A DNA stretch of 64,000 nt. Origin: Lithospermum erythrorhizon (Eukaryota > Streptophyta > Magnoliopsida > Boraginales > Boraginaceae). The notes beneath the pieces were generated by a model that was given only the letters and a program-made list of their open reading frames with translations, ran no database searches and had not been told where the DNA came from. Of this stretch, positions 26,562-38,191 are shown piece after piece; the stretch's first letter is position 1; the number at the start of each line of letters is the position of its first letter. The position numbers and the translations under genes were made by a program. The stretch is taken from the NCBI GenBank assembly GCA_019722365.1, contig JADFUC010000954.1:1364001-1428000 (forward strand). The letters are read 5' to 3'.

Positions 26562-27170
26562 AGATAATAGAATTAATTTAAATTATCATATTAAAAGAAT
26601 CAATCGAATTAATTTAAATTACAACTCCCAATCAATATTAGAAATTTTATTAAATTATCGACTTAGTTTAATTGTATTCAAAATACCAATTAAACTTGCT
26701 CTAATCAAATTAGAATGATTTAATGTAGTTAAATAATTATCTAAGTTTTAACTGGATTCAAAATGCTAATTAAGGCTCCCTCCAATCAAATTGAAACAAT
26801 TAAAACAGTTAAATTTAATTGATTAAAACAGTTTTCAACTGAAAATCGAGTCAAAATAATTTTAATTGATATCAAAATATCAACCTGAGAAAAATCAAGC
26901 ATAAAATCAAGTCAGTACTTATTTTAGCTCATCCAGGAAGCACCCACTTTAATTTATTATTTTAATTATATGTAAAAATATAATTTAAATAAATAATATT
27001 AATTTTAGGATTATAAATTCTCAGAAAAAAGTTAATTAAGTTAATTGTCAAATATGGGTAATGCAGATTGCTTACTTGGAATGAAATCTAAACAGCTGCT
27101 CAAATACCAAACTAAATAATGAAATCAAATTTCATTTCATTCTATTCCAGTATACCAAACACAACCTTAA
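26562..27170. other. AT-rich spacer
   Basis: Low-complexity sequence with repeated AATTAA words. No gene or intact repeat is recognised. Confidence 0.5.
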
Positions 27171-27244
27171 TAGTAAATTATTTTTCACTATTTTATACTC
27201 TCTTTCGCTTTGTTTTTTCAATAGCAAAAATTGACAAACTTAGC

Positions 27245-27908
27245 CCAAAACAAACCAATAATGACATCAGGAGGACCAGGAAACTTAATTTAATAATCTA
27301 AATCCCAACCAATCTGCCTCCAGGTATTAGAACTCAAAGTGAACATTTCAGCTCTAATTTGGGGATCATTGTAATTGATACGATTTCCCGGGAGATCAAA
27401 CAGAAGAAGAACCTTGAAATCACAAATATTTGGAGAGTCATCAAAACCAAAGGCACCTCCAGCATAAGGCAGTTCTAGAGACAAAGGGGGTAAATGTTTA
27501 ATTTCTCTTCTTGCAGGATTGATCAAGATAATTGATTCCTTAAAACCACGATAGCAAACAATTCCATTGCAAGAGCCAATAACATAAACATAATGATTAC
27601 AAAGATTTGAGCAAATTTCTATATCTGGCTTCACACATGCTGATTTGTCATTGGATACGAAAGAGAACACATAACTACGCCCTTCTTTTCGTAATCCCCC
27701 CCTCGTACATAAAAGAAACTGAGATACCTTGCCCACATTGTCATGCATGGATTTAAAATAAGGGCTTTCGATCAAATTATACCATGTTTTGCTTACCGAT
27801 TTAAAACGTAACAATGTTTTCACCGGAAGTCTCAACAGAATATCAATAATTATATCTTCCGGATCAAGCTATGAATTTACCCTTTTCTTTAGATGATGAG
27901 CCTCTCAT
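27245..27908 (-). pseudogene. F-box protein gene remnant with FBA-type domain, frameshifted and truncated
   Basis: The open part (27835-27290) encodes an F-box core (RLPVKTLLRFKSVSKTWYNLI) and an F-box-associated region (GSCNGIVCYRG..ILINPARREIKHLPP..GFGFDD-like). F-box plus FBA_1 proteins are normally about 350-400 aa and act as SCF ubiquitin-ligase substrate receptors. Here the natural start (ATG at 27908, MRGSSSKEKGKFIA) is out of frame with the F-box. The break is near 27861-27873, consistent with loss of two bases. A TAA at 27292-27290 interrupts homology-like sequence that continues as IKFPGPPDVI. Everything after about 27245 is missing. The gene is probably dead. Confidence 0.72.
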
Positions 27909-29310
27909 TGTAAAGAAACAACTTTAAAGGTATTTTATGATGTATGAAGTAGCTAGGTATATATAGGAATCCTATCAAAACCCTATCATCTATTAATCAC
28001 TAACTCTATCTAGGAAATAAAAATAATTCATATATTTAACACTAAAAGTAAACATTGGTATCGATATGCAATATTCACTTACCTTATCTGATATTCGAGT
28101 AGTTGCGTTCTAATGCACCTATTTTTTTGTTTGTTTAGTTTAATTGTTGTCTTTTTTTTTTTTCATATTGCTCCAATGTTAATTATTTGGTTATTGTATA
28201 CTATCATATATGTTAAATTCCAGATTAAAATATTTACTTACCACTATCACGATTCACGAATAAGTCATATACACGGCCATACTTATTTGACTAGTAACGA
28301 AAACTCGAATAATTCGACAAGGTTTGATTAGAATAATTAGGTTCATTCAAAAATTTGACTAGATATTTCAAATTCAGACACAAATATTAATTTTATAATT
28401 GATCAATTTTTAGGACATAAACTCGATCAGCCTCGAAAAATTATTATACATAATTATTAAATTAATAATATATATTAATAATATGTTTGAACACTCAATA
28501 TATATTACATATAACTATATATTAGTACTTTAGTAATGTATATTAACAATATGCATTTCTAACACATAAACATTTGAATTTTATTAATGAAAATGCTCAA
28601 ATTAAGCTCTAATTCTCGAAAGTGGAACTCGACAAAAGTTCAACTAGATTCGAGAAGGTTCGACTCGACTCAACAATATTGATACAGGTTCGACGAGACT
28701 CGCTTAATAAACCCAAACATCAAGGTTCGACTCGACTGATGATTACCAAATCGAAGTTCAAATTTCAAGTGTGGTTCAATCCGGGTTCGACTCGCTCAAA
28801 TGCCCATACGATCATGTTCGATCATGAGCACCACTTTGACTAATCAATTTTACTTAACTGTTAATCTCAAATACATCTATAATTGCATATATACTAGCAA
28901 AGTAGCTGGCGTGTTGGTTATTTGGTTCTCTTGACTGGAGCTTCATTTTTTTATCAGCCTTGTTGATTTTATACAAATTAGCTATCGCCCAAATTCTCCG
29001 CAGAAATTGCAGTATATCATGGTAGAATCTTTGTAAATTGATGCATCGTGATGACATTTTATATAATGTATTCCGGATTCATGCTTTGATGTGATTGTTT
29101 TTTAGAATAACTGCAATGTCATAAATCTTAATAGTTTCTTCACCTCAAGGCGTTTTACATTATACTCCTTCCGTTTTTTTAGTTGTCGTTTTAGCCAAAT
29201 AATTATATTTTTTTAGTTATCGTTTTAGCATTAAAATAGCATTTTCACATTTTCAATGTATTTTTTTACTGCTTTTTCTCTTTAAATTAACAATCAACTA
29301 ATGACATTGT
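27909..29310. other. AT-rich intergenic region with TTCGA-rich repeat debris
   Basis: No gene is recognised. At 28617-28850 the sequence is full of GGTTCGACTCGAC-type words, like stretches near 13.2 kb, 41.7 kb and 60.5 kb. A Stowaway-like terminus (TACTCCTTCCGTTTTTTTAG) is at 29163-29182. Confidence 0.5.
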
Positions 29311-29329
29311 TTATGTTTCAATCAACTTC

Positions 29330-29572
29330 AGAACAGTACATACAGATTTTCCAGGAACCGTAAAAGCTGATGAAATTGTGCAGATTGCATTGGTTGAAAA
29401 TGAAGAGCAGGTCATGAGCTCAGATGATAACCTCAATAAGGGTACAATTGCACCACTCACAGATGCACCAATGATCAGTGCTCCATTTCGGTTTATATCC
29501 TTTATCGCTAGGTATGTCAGCGGTGCTGATTTGGTAAACGAGGATCCTCCATCTCAATGGAGACATGAATAG
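29330..29572 (+). pseudogene. Exon-like coding fragment of unknown family
   Basis: After an acceptor-like TTCAG (about 29326-29330) an open frame runs to TAG at 29570-29572, with protein-like composition. It includes HTDFPGTVKADEIVQIALVE, then an Ala/Pro-rich piece, and ends in DPPSQWRHE. I do not recognise the family, and no partner exon was found upstream. It could be the last exon of an unrecognised gene, a captured gene fragment or a pseudogene. Reading it as coding rests only on composition and a good acceptor. Confidence 0.3.
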
Positions 29573-29931
29573 TTTCAGAAGTAGCTAATTTGCTACAATC
29601 AATAGCACTGAAAAGCAGGTAAATGATATTATCCGTTTGTTAATTGTTACTAAATCTAACTCAACATATTTTACTATTAAACGGATAGTTTTGATTCAAA
29701 TCAAAGTTATGTGTGTTAATTTAGACAAGAACGTTTGTAAATTTTAACTATTGAAAATCAAACTGGACAATCTTTTCGAGATGTCACACACATATATATT
29801 GCACCAACTGCAGAAGTATAAACAAATCTTCTACATATGTAGCATTTTATTCCATTTCAGATGCAAAGACAACAATATAAATTTGATCAAAGCTGGTAAG
29901 TAGTGCCATCCTGTTTTTGGCAATCAATTTG

Positions 29932-31705
29932 TTAAGTACAACCATTTGGTGCAAATCCTATCTTACCTCCAGCAACATCATAGACGACTTCCAAAGTTTG
30001 TTGTTGTGAATTCCCAAAGATATTGACAGAATCTTCAGCGAAAGCGAGACAAACTTGTGAAACACCACCATTTACCTGATAAAAAACACCATCAGAAGGT
30101 ATATCAACCTTGACATTACTCCCACCAAAGGTGAAGCTAATGATCGGTACATTGATCTCTTTTTCATTACTGAAGTCATAGCAGGTATCGAAAATGGAGA
30201 TAGGTTGCGCCATTTTGTAACGTGCCATTTGCTTCTTGAAGGCGTCGCGCATGGGCTTGTAGATTGATGCAGGAAGACGAGTTATTACCGTGCCAGAGTC
30301 AATAATACTTTCTCCATCGCTTTTTAAATCTGTCGAGCTTATTGGAACCGGACTTCCTCCAACGGTTATTGCTGTCATTTGAATAATGTAATATGGGTCG
30401 TTGGAAGTTGACAACTGAGTGTATTTCAAATTGGCATTTAGGCCACTGCGACCGAAGGACAAGTGCCCGCCTGAAGTCGATTTCGTGGTCGGGAGGCAGT
30501 AGGAAAAGACCTTGCCATATTTCTGAGCAGTCTGAGACACAATAGAAAGTGGGTCGCGTCCAAGACCGATAAGACCAGCCGTGGCTCCGAATAGGCCTAC
30601 ATTATTTTGTCCACAACCGAATGGCATATTTTCGAGCACCTCGCCCCCGGATAGTGTTAGCTTCTCTTTCCCAAAAATACCAACAGTGAATGAGTTATCT
30701 CCATAGTTTATTTCGTAAACACATGTTGAATTATTGGCACACCGCGGGGAATTACCCGTGGCTGATTCGAGCTCCGAACACAAGGGGGAAGAACACGAGA
30801 TGTTGGAGAAACTAGTTGATTTGGAGGGGTCGAATATTGGTTGTTTCTGTTGATAGCAAGATTTTGCACATGGCTGGCATTGAGTCCAAGTAATATCGCT
30901 CCCAGTATCGAATACGAGAGAGAGTTGCTTTGCTGGAGTTCCGAGACCAACCTCCACGACGTAATTTAACGTGCGGAGGTCAGTGCCGCGGTGAGCGGGG
31001 AGAGTTGTGGTCTTTGTATCTGATAAATCCTTGTTAGAGTTGAATTTTTCAAGTCGAGCTTTGATAGACTCGACTCGAGCTTGGTCATGAGAGAGGATTT
31101 CATGAGCCAAGCTGGCGTTCGTCTCGGCCTTGTTGCCTCCTTGGGGGCTGCTGCTGCAGGCTCCATACTTGTGAGCAACTCTGAGTGAGGCCTTCCTCTT
31201 GCTGTGACCTGCAATGCAGTACAGAGTTGTGTAAAATAAATAGCTAGATAGACATTAGTTACAACTGCTATTGTATGAAATGTTATTTACTTCTTAATGT
31301 AGCAGTTTAAATGTTACAAATGATCCATTTTATCATGATACAATATTGATTTCAGCATGAGGGTAGTTGTAGACATGTTACATGTACATTAACTTGTACA
31401 ACGAATGCCGAGGAGGGGGGGTTAGCTATGGTCACATTGGTAATGAGCCTGGAAAATTATTAAATCATAATTCAGTGACTACAGATATGCATACCATTTG
31501 AAGTTGAGGAGGGAACAATATTGTTGCAGCTGGATTTATCATTAGTGGAAATTAGAGAACTGACTGATATTGTATGATACAATGGGGGTTGATGATTCAT
31601 GTTTTGGTTAAGGGCATAGTGACCTTGTGGCTTCAACCAGCAAAGCAAAAAAAACAATGTGACAACAATACTTGTAAAATTTGAGTACTCCTGATTGAAA
31701 GCCAT
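29932..31705 (-). CDS. Secreted A1-family aspartic protease, At5g10770-like (2 exons, 495 aa)
   Basis: Exons 31705-31495 and 31208-29932 are joined by a 286 bp GT-AG intron splitting a Gly codon (G/GT). The N-terminus is a signal peptide (FTSIVVTLFFLLCWL). A propeptide region with KASLRVAHKYGAC follows, then the two-lobed pepsin-type domain. The catalytic aspartates are D171 in FDTGSDITWTQC and D374 in IIDSGTVITRLP. The N-terminal lobe has the Cys-rich nepenthesin-type insert seen in plant atypical aspartic proteases. The C-terminus ends EVVYDVAGGKIGFAPNGC, as in the At5g10770 subgroup. Family members are secreted or apoplastic endopeptidases, some involved in defence or cell death; this one's substrate is unknown. 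The ATG at 31705 was chosen because the upstream extension begins with GTG. No damage is seen. Confidence 0.9.
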
Positions 31706-31884
31706 ATTGCCCTTAAGTCTACTCACTATTATTATTACCTTACTTGATCAACTATATATAATGGATATATATGCCTTGGTGGTGTGCTTAGGACTAGTGT
31801 AATATCCTATCTAGGAATAATAATTGGTAGAAATTCAATCTTCCACATCAACCACTCGATTCTTTTTTGTTTTATACCATTATA

Positions 31885-32230
31885 TGATTTATGAGCAAAG
31901 ACATGCAAGTCTTCTTGCTGTTTTTTACTATTATGAGAAAAGACTTGCAAAGTCTTTGTACCATATGAGACTCATATGTTGAAAAATTACATTTCTTGCT
32001 TTTGATGGGGTATGAAATCAATCAGCCGACTGAATTTAAAATCCATTCTAAGACAATAGAGAATTATGATTTATGAGAAAGACTTGTAAGTCTTATTTCT
32101 TATTTTTTTCTAAAACTCAGTATTATGATTTTGTCAGAAAAGATTTGCTAAGTCTTTCCATCCTACGATCCACATATATTGAAAAACGATGGAGTATCAT
32201 TCGCTTTCGATGGAGTCTGAAATCAAGAAT
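31885..32230. repeat. Duplicated ~180 bp unit built around an AAGACTTGCAAGTCTT palindrome
   Basis: Two diverged units start near 31885 and 32066. Each contains ATTATGATTTATGAG-like sequence, then a palindromic AGAC-TG-AAGTCTT core. A second core (AAAGACTTGCAAAGTCTTT at 31939-31957, AAAGATTTGCTAAGTCTTT at 32138-32156) and a TTGAAAAA..TTTTGATGG-like tail follow. The perfect 16-base palindrome recurs at 34138-34153. The units lie 180-530 bp upstream of the aspartic protease start codon. Confidence 0.5.
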
Positions 32231-32744
32231 CCCTAAATGAATGACAGGCCACCCACCCCACGATCGACCAGAGTAAATTTGGATGCATTCATGACAGGTG
32301 GAATTACTTCCTCCGTTTTATTTTGACTAGTAAAGGGAGGCGTCACGATCTGATATGTAATCTATTCCAGTATTTGATGTTGATTTTTTTATGTTTAATT
32401 TGATAAATTTCTAAGCGTGTAAAAACACAGGCTCTTTGATTTTTACAATTAATATTTTTATTTTTTGAAGAGATACTTTGATTATAAATATTTTTTAAAT
32501 ATAATATAAAAATTCTGATAAAATACGATGTCAGTAAGGAAGCTATATGCAAGGATGTCGTGAGATAGAAATATTAATTTTAACCAATTTGATGTCATAC
32601 AACTTCAAATGTAATGTGAATTGATTAAATTGATATTGTATTATCCAAATTATTTGCTTTTTTATGTCGGTTTAAATTGGTATGATTTAAAAGGATATAA
32701 TTTAAATTTTGTGGATTTGATATATAAATTCATATCTGCGTGAA

Positions 32745-32910
32745 ATTAAATAATAATATTAATAATAATAATAATTCTACTCAAATCATATGGTTATTTA
32801 AGTAATACATATTATAATAATAATAATATGATAGTTCTACATAATAATAATAATAATTCTCTGAAAAGTATATGATTATTTAAGCCCTTTATTATTATAA
32901 TAATAAGTTC
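32745..32910. repeat. TAA/ATA microsatellite cluster
   Basis: Several separated runs of (TAA)n/(ATA)n trinucleotides, interrupted by TTCTAC-type linkers and ATTATTTAAG blocks, look like a decayed duplicated microsatellite-bearing repeat. Confidence 0.6.
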
Positions 32911-35280
32911 TACATAAAACCTGTATTATATAGCTTCTTAAATTATTAAAAGATTGAAAATGGCATATGATGAGAAAAACGTATTGATGAAAAAGTAATA
33001 AATTAATAATATCTTCATACATTTGGAATTAATTGACTTTGTTATTTTAGAGCCTTGACTTTTAATCATCCGATTCTTTTTTGTATTTTGACTATGAAAA
33101 ATTACAAAAAAATAATATTATGAAAATATTTTAAAAGCCCAAATTCAATGATATCAAATGTTTTCGGATTAATGAATAAAAAAAATTTGTGGTAAAAGCG
33201 TGACGTAATTCCAAAATGTCAATTAATTTGAAATCGAGGGTATAATATATAGAGGCATGTGCGTGAATTGAATCGCCAGAAAGTTATACGTAAAATTGGT
33301 AATAATTGTGACATTGATACATGCGGCTGATTATTAAACATCGTGAATATAAATAAACAAAAGTTAATTAAAGGGGATCTGGCGGCCGATTATAAAGTAT
33401 ATATTTGTCGATATATATGATGTATCATTCAAACGTCGTATGTCTTTGATGATTCTCTTCCGATTGACATCTTATGTATATCTGAGTATAAATAACTAGT
33501 GAATATTGTCTATCTACTGTTTTTTCATTTAGTGTTTTAGGTATGTAAATTAATGACTTTATTGAATTTATTCTTATTTAGTTATTATTTTAATAAATAT
33601 AAAACTTATATCGTTAGATTAAATATTTGAAAATAGTTCATGTATTATTTTCTTATCATTTTTGAACATATAGTTTAAGAATAATTGATAGTCAGTTAAC
33701 CGATATGCAGCGTCGAATAAAAAATGGAGGGTAAATATTTAATTCACAATAGAAACTCACAAGCACAGATTTTAGATAAAGTGTAATTTAGTAATTAATA
33801 GTGTGAAAATGAAAGAAGCATAATCTTTATTCAGCTGACTTTTTATATATGTTATTAGTTGTCGTTTAGACTTGTTTTAGCATAGATTAAAGGGAAAAAA
33901 GTAGTTAAAAAATATATTGAAAATGTAGAATGTGATCGATTATTATATTATTGGTTGGTTGATAATTTAAGAAAAAGTAGTCGCATTGAAAAGCGTAAAG
34001 AGTCATGATTTAATTATGTTAAAAGCGATAGAGTATTTTAGAAAGAAAAAAGTTTAGTAAAAAACTGACAAAATAAAAATTTATAGAAAGAAATACACTT
34101 AGAGAGAAGTCTTCTTTTTGGAGTTTATATTTAGAAAAAGACTTGCAAGTCTTCTTTCTGTTTTTTAAAGAGAAGTCTTCTTTCACAATTTTTTAAGTAT
34201 CCATATAATCAAGATAAGTATCATATAATTGATACACAATCAAAATTAATTGAAATTATATTCCAGAGGCAATTAAAGTAAGTCAGATTTAATGAATCAG
34301 TAACATCAACAACTACTACATGTTATGATTGTGATCATCAATCGAAACCCGAGCATTAAACTACCACTAACCCAACAAAAAGAATGTTTTCTATTCTATT
34401 TGATATAGATGTAGAAGAATGTAACATGATGAAGCAATAGACGACCAAGAGAACATCATTCACTTTCTGATTGACTTGCATATGGCCGGTCCTTTTTTGG
34501 GGCCCCAAGTGAAAATAAAAATTGGGGCTCCTTAATTTATAAAGTAAAATTTGAATTTGGAGCAACTATAATAAAGCTACAAAAAAAGATTTTCCCAAAC
34601 AATTTTTTTTCCGAAAAACCGTTTATAATCAAATCAATATATATATATATGTTTCCTAGAACATTCTTCTCAATGCATTTAAACCTTTCTTGTGACATTA
34701 TTCAAGTCATGTAGGTTTTGATCAAAGTAATAAATGATTAATTTTTCCTAAAAATTTAGAACATCGTGTATTCTGAAATAATTCATTGAGTACTACTTTT
34801 TATTATTAATATGTATGATCACAAACAAATTAAACAATGTAAAAATATTCAGTAAGTTGTAACTAAATGTAACAATGAAATCAAACTATTAGTATTCTAT
34901 TGTTATTTTTTTTAGGCTAATTCGCATTTCTTACACTATATTATTATCAGTAAGTTTTATGTGGATTGCAGGCCCCATCGATTCGTTTAGAATTAGGGTC
35001 ACATACTATCGATTTGCGCCCAAAATGATTATTTTATTAACGTTAAACTAAAAATATAGGGGGCATTTACGTATTAAAACGCGCTTTTAACTTTATTCTG
35101 CGAAATTAAGTAAGAAAACATGGAGGGAAAAATGAAAAACTATGTTTATGAGATATTTTTGAATTTTTCTTTAACTTTATCACCCAAAAATAATGGATAC
35201 CGAGATAAAGGAATGGGCAATTATTTTGAACAAACTTGTAAGTAGAATGAAATTCTCTTAGAAACAAGTTCTGGTTCGGT
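32911..35280. other. AT-rich intergenic region with MITE and hAT-like fragments
   Basis: No gene is recognised. At 33855-34040 a segment (GTTGTCGTTTAGACTTGTTTTAGC) resembles the MITE debris at 29180. At 34480-34560 a TGGCCGGTCC..GGGGCCCCAAGTG..TTGGGGCTCC stretch looks like the 3' part or terminus of a plant hAT transposon, with a matching 69-codon open frame but no transposase motif. TA repeats occur near 34638. Confidence 0.4.
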
Positions 35281-35334
35281 TAGAGTGTTCGAAGCAGTTT
35301 ATGATGTTAGTATGGGCGGTGGGGAGTAGTCGTG

Positions 35335-35450
35335 TCCCTTGAACCGGGCCGGGCCGGGCCGGGCGAAGGATCCCAACGGCCGGGCCCGTGTAACATGTTC
35401 GACAGGGGCGAAGCCCGCTAGCGAATCGGGCCGGACGGCAGGATTAAGGG
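35335..35450. repeat. GGGCC tandem repeats with hAT-like CAGGGGCGAAGCC
   Basis: A short array of CGGGC units (AACCGGGCCGGGCCGGGCCG, 35340-35365) is followed by CAGGGGCGAAGCC at 35403-35415. The latter resembles the terminal inverted repeat of Tip100-type hAT transposons (CAGGGGCGGAGCC). A matching opposite end was not found, so only a fragment is claimed. Confidence 0.35.
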
Positions 35451-38090
35451 GTTCTTTGGCTTATTAGGTTCTGAGGCCAGTATAGCCAGGCAGTAAGTCA
35501 CCAGATTTTGAATAAACGGTCTGCATGGGTCCCCTCAAAATTACATTTTTTTGCTTAAGCACAGCGTTTATATTTATGATGTCACCCAGTTTATTACGCT
35601 GATTTTGAGCAATGATGGTAATTGAGCAATAACGTTTACAATGAAATAAGCTTTTTTTATTAATAGTTGAATGTAGTTTAAGATCTTACATGCAGCACCC
35701 CACCATGAGCCATTCAAATCTAAAATCTGAAACGGGGCCAGGCCAGAATCTGATCCTGATGATTCACATTCGAGCAAATTTAAAACAGTGAAGCTTGAAA
35801 ATTCTGAGAAATCATTCACAGTTATGTTGTGACGTTCATAAGTGGTCGCCCCGTCCAGTGGTAAACATGATATATTTAAAATCCCACTTTGGATGCCGGA
35901 GCCTTCGTTTCGATTTTGACACCAAAACAGGCTAAAATTAAAATTCAAAGAACTACAATTTCACTTTGAAATTTCACAAAAAGGTCGGCCACGCCCGAGA
36001 ATAGAAATTTTAGAGTAAACACGATCACTTTAAGTGGATGGATGCGAATACTTAGAAAAAGCCATCTTCTTCAGCTCATAAAGAATTCTTTTCTCTTTGG
36101 AGCACTGGTGAGCAATATGCTAATAAGCGATAAGTAGCTATTATTAAGTTCATGGAGGCCAGAACTCAGAGTAAAATTCGGCAGGTGGAAATTTTAAGTT
36201 TTAAAGGGATAAAGTGCACAAAAATAATAAAATGAACTTTTGTTTTCAATTGATAAATTGGATATTGGCGTGTAGATTATAATAAAAAATTAATGTAATA
36301 GCATTGGTTTTATTCGTAATTGAATATTTCGTAAAATTATAGCAGTCTTTAATATATAATAATTTCGTATACTTAGAAGCGACTCGAGCCAACTGAGCTT
36401 GAAGGCAGTGGCTGAAACTTCAATATAGGCAGAGCCGGCGCGACTAGTTGAGCTCGGCTCGTGCGGCTATATCCGTGTAAACTCTGGCCATAGTATAAGC
36501 TGTGAAACGGCATAATAATAAAATATACAATTTGTTTTGATTGATTGTATACATTTTTGTACCTCAATTATAATCATACCATATAATCGCCCGCGTCATG
36601 CGTTTGATGAAAAGCATTAATGCAGATTATTAATAAGCGGTACAGCGCTAAAAGCTATTAAATTAACATTTTAACTTTTTCTCTCTGAAGTTAACGGCCG
36701 CGTTAGCCTCTGACGTCCCATTCGTTGGCTTCTGATAGCGATGGTGGATTGATTCAACGTTGAAAGTAAAAAACTTAAACTCCTGCCTGATGGAGGCGTG
36801 TGCAGTGATCTATCAGACGTCAGATATTGTATGAGGTTTTAGTTGATGCTTTTAGGGGAGTTAGGAGAGCATGTTTTTTTTTAAATACGTATGACAGTCG
36901 TTCGTCGATTGACAATCTGAATCGTAAACTCGAGGAAAGGCAAGCTGGCATGAAACTGGCTAGTGAGACCAGCTCCCTTAGCAAAACTTTCCTTCTTGCT
37001 TGAAGATTCGAGCAGGGCCTTGACTAGAGATAAACGTGCTTGCCCATTTGGAGGCGGTTATCATGACTTGAGGAAACATGTGTGAAGAGAATAGAGGTGA
37101 GCAGGATGAAGAGCGGAGATGCTTGGGTTGCGGTGGATGTCGATGTGATGAAAGAGAAGAGAGAGGATGTTAAGCGAGATGGCGTCGATGAGGATCAATA
37201 TTGGTGGGATGTGGCTTAGCGATCACAGTCGACTTCCCGCATTTAATGGCGGCCCTATTGAGGCTTGGATGATGCCCGCTTTCATTTGAGTCCCCACTCA
37301 GTAGAGGCACTTTATTAGAAAACGTGAAAGCATGAATACCGTTTATATTTTCTCGCTATATGGTGTTATGGTTATTGAGCAATGTTTTTATTTATATGCT
37401 GATGTTTGAGCAATTGACGTTCGTATTTATGTTATTAATTTAGATTGTCAAATACATTTGAGCAATGTTTGTATTCCCAGTGTTATGTAATTAAGCCATC
37501 ATTTTGTAAGTGGTTTAATATGATATTCTTTCGGTAGTTTATGTTGTAGACTCATTTTTAAGCGGGGTTTTGGTGTTAGTTTAAGTTTCGTCTTGAGTGT
37601 TTATTATTTGTAGTAGGAAAACACGTATTGTAGGATATTTTGCGAGTTTTTACTGGCATAAAAGTAATTAGTTTGGTTAGACGATACCTTTATCTTAGGA
37701 TATGTAATTAATCGAAAAATTAGTGGCCAAAACTAGAATATTAGATTAATTCGAGCCGGGCGAAATTAAGGGCCCGTCAATTGTACGTCAGGTCACATTT
37801 CATTGGGCGCAATGGCCGGCAGAATTGAGCCAAATTGATAGGTCGGCCGGACGATCGGTTGGGCTCATTCAGAACAGACACCTTCTAGTAGAAGAATGAT
37901 TATTTAAATAGAATTCGTTGAATAAGATCTGAGCCTACCAAATAGAATAACTTGAATGGCTTAAACTAGCAATTCTTGATTTTACATTTGAATGAAACTA
38001 ATACTCAATTCTGTGGACACAAATGAAGACCAAACCCGAAGCAACTATCACCTTCTAAGCTTGTGATCCTCCTCTCCCTTTCCCTCTGCA
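35451..38090. other. Repeat-like intergenic DNA with unusually many CG dinucleotides
   Basis: No open frame longer than about 120 codons and no family motif is visible. Compared with the AT-rich flanks, the stretch is dense in CG dinucleotides and TCG/CGA words (for example 36390-36470, 36640-36740, 37740-37860). It is probably decayed transposon DNA or low-accuracy sequence. Confidence 0.4.
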
Positions 38091-38191
38091 TCCAACTCTC
38101 CAAAGCTTCTCATTATTGCATAATTTGAGTATACATAAATTATAATTCTCTCTTCATTCCAACCATCTCATAAGATCTCTACCCCCCCGAA

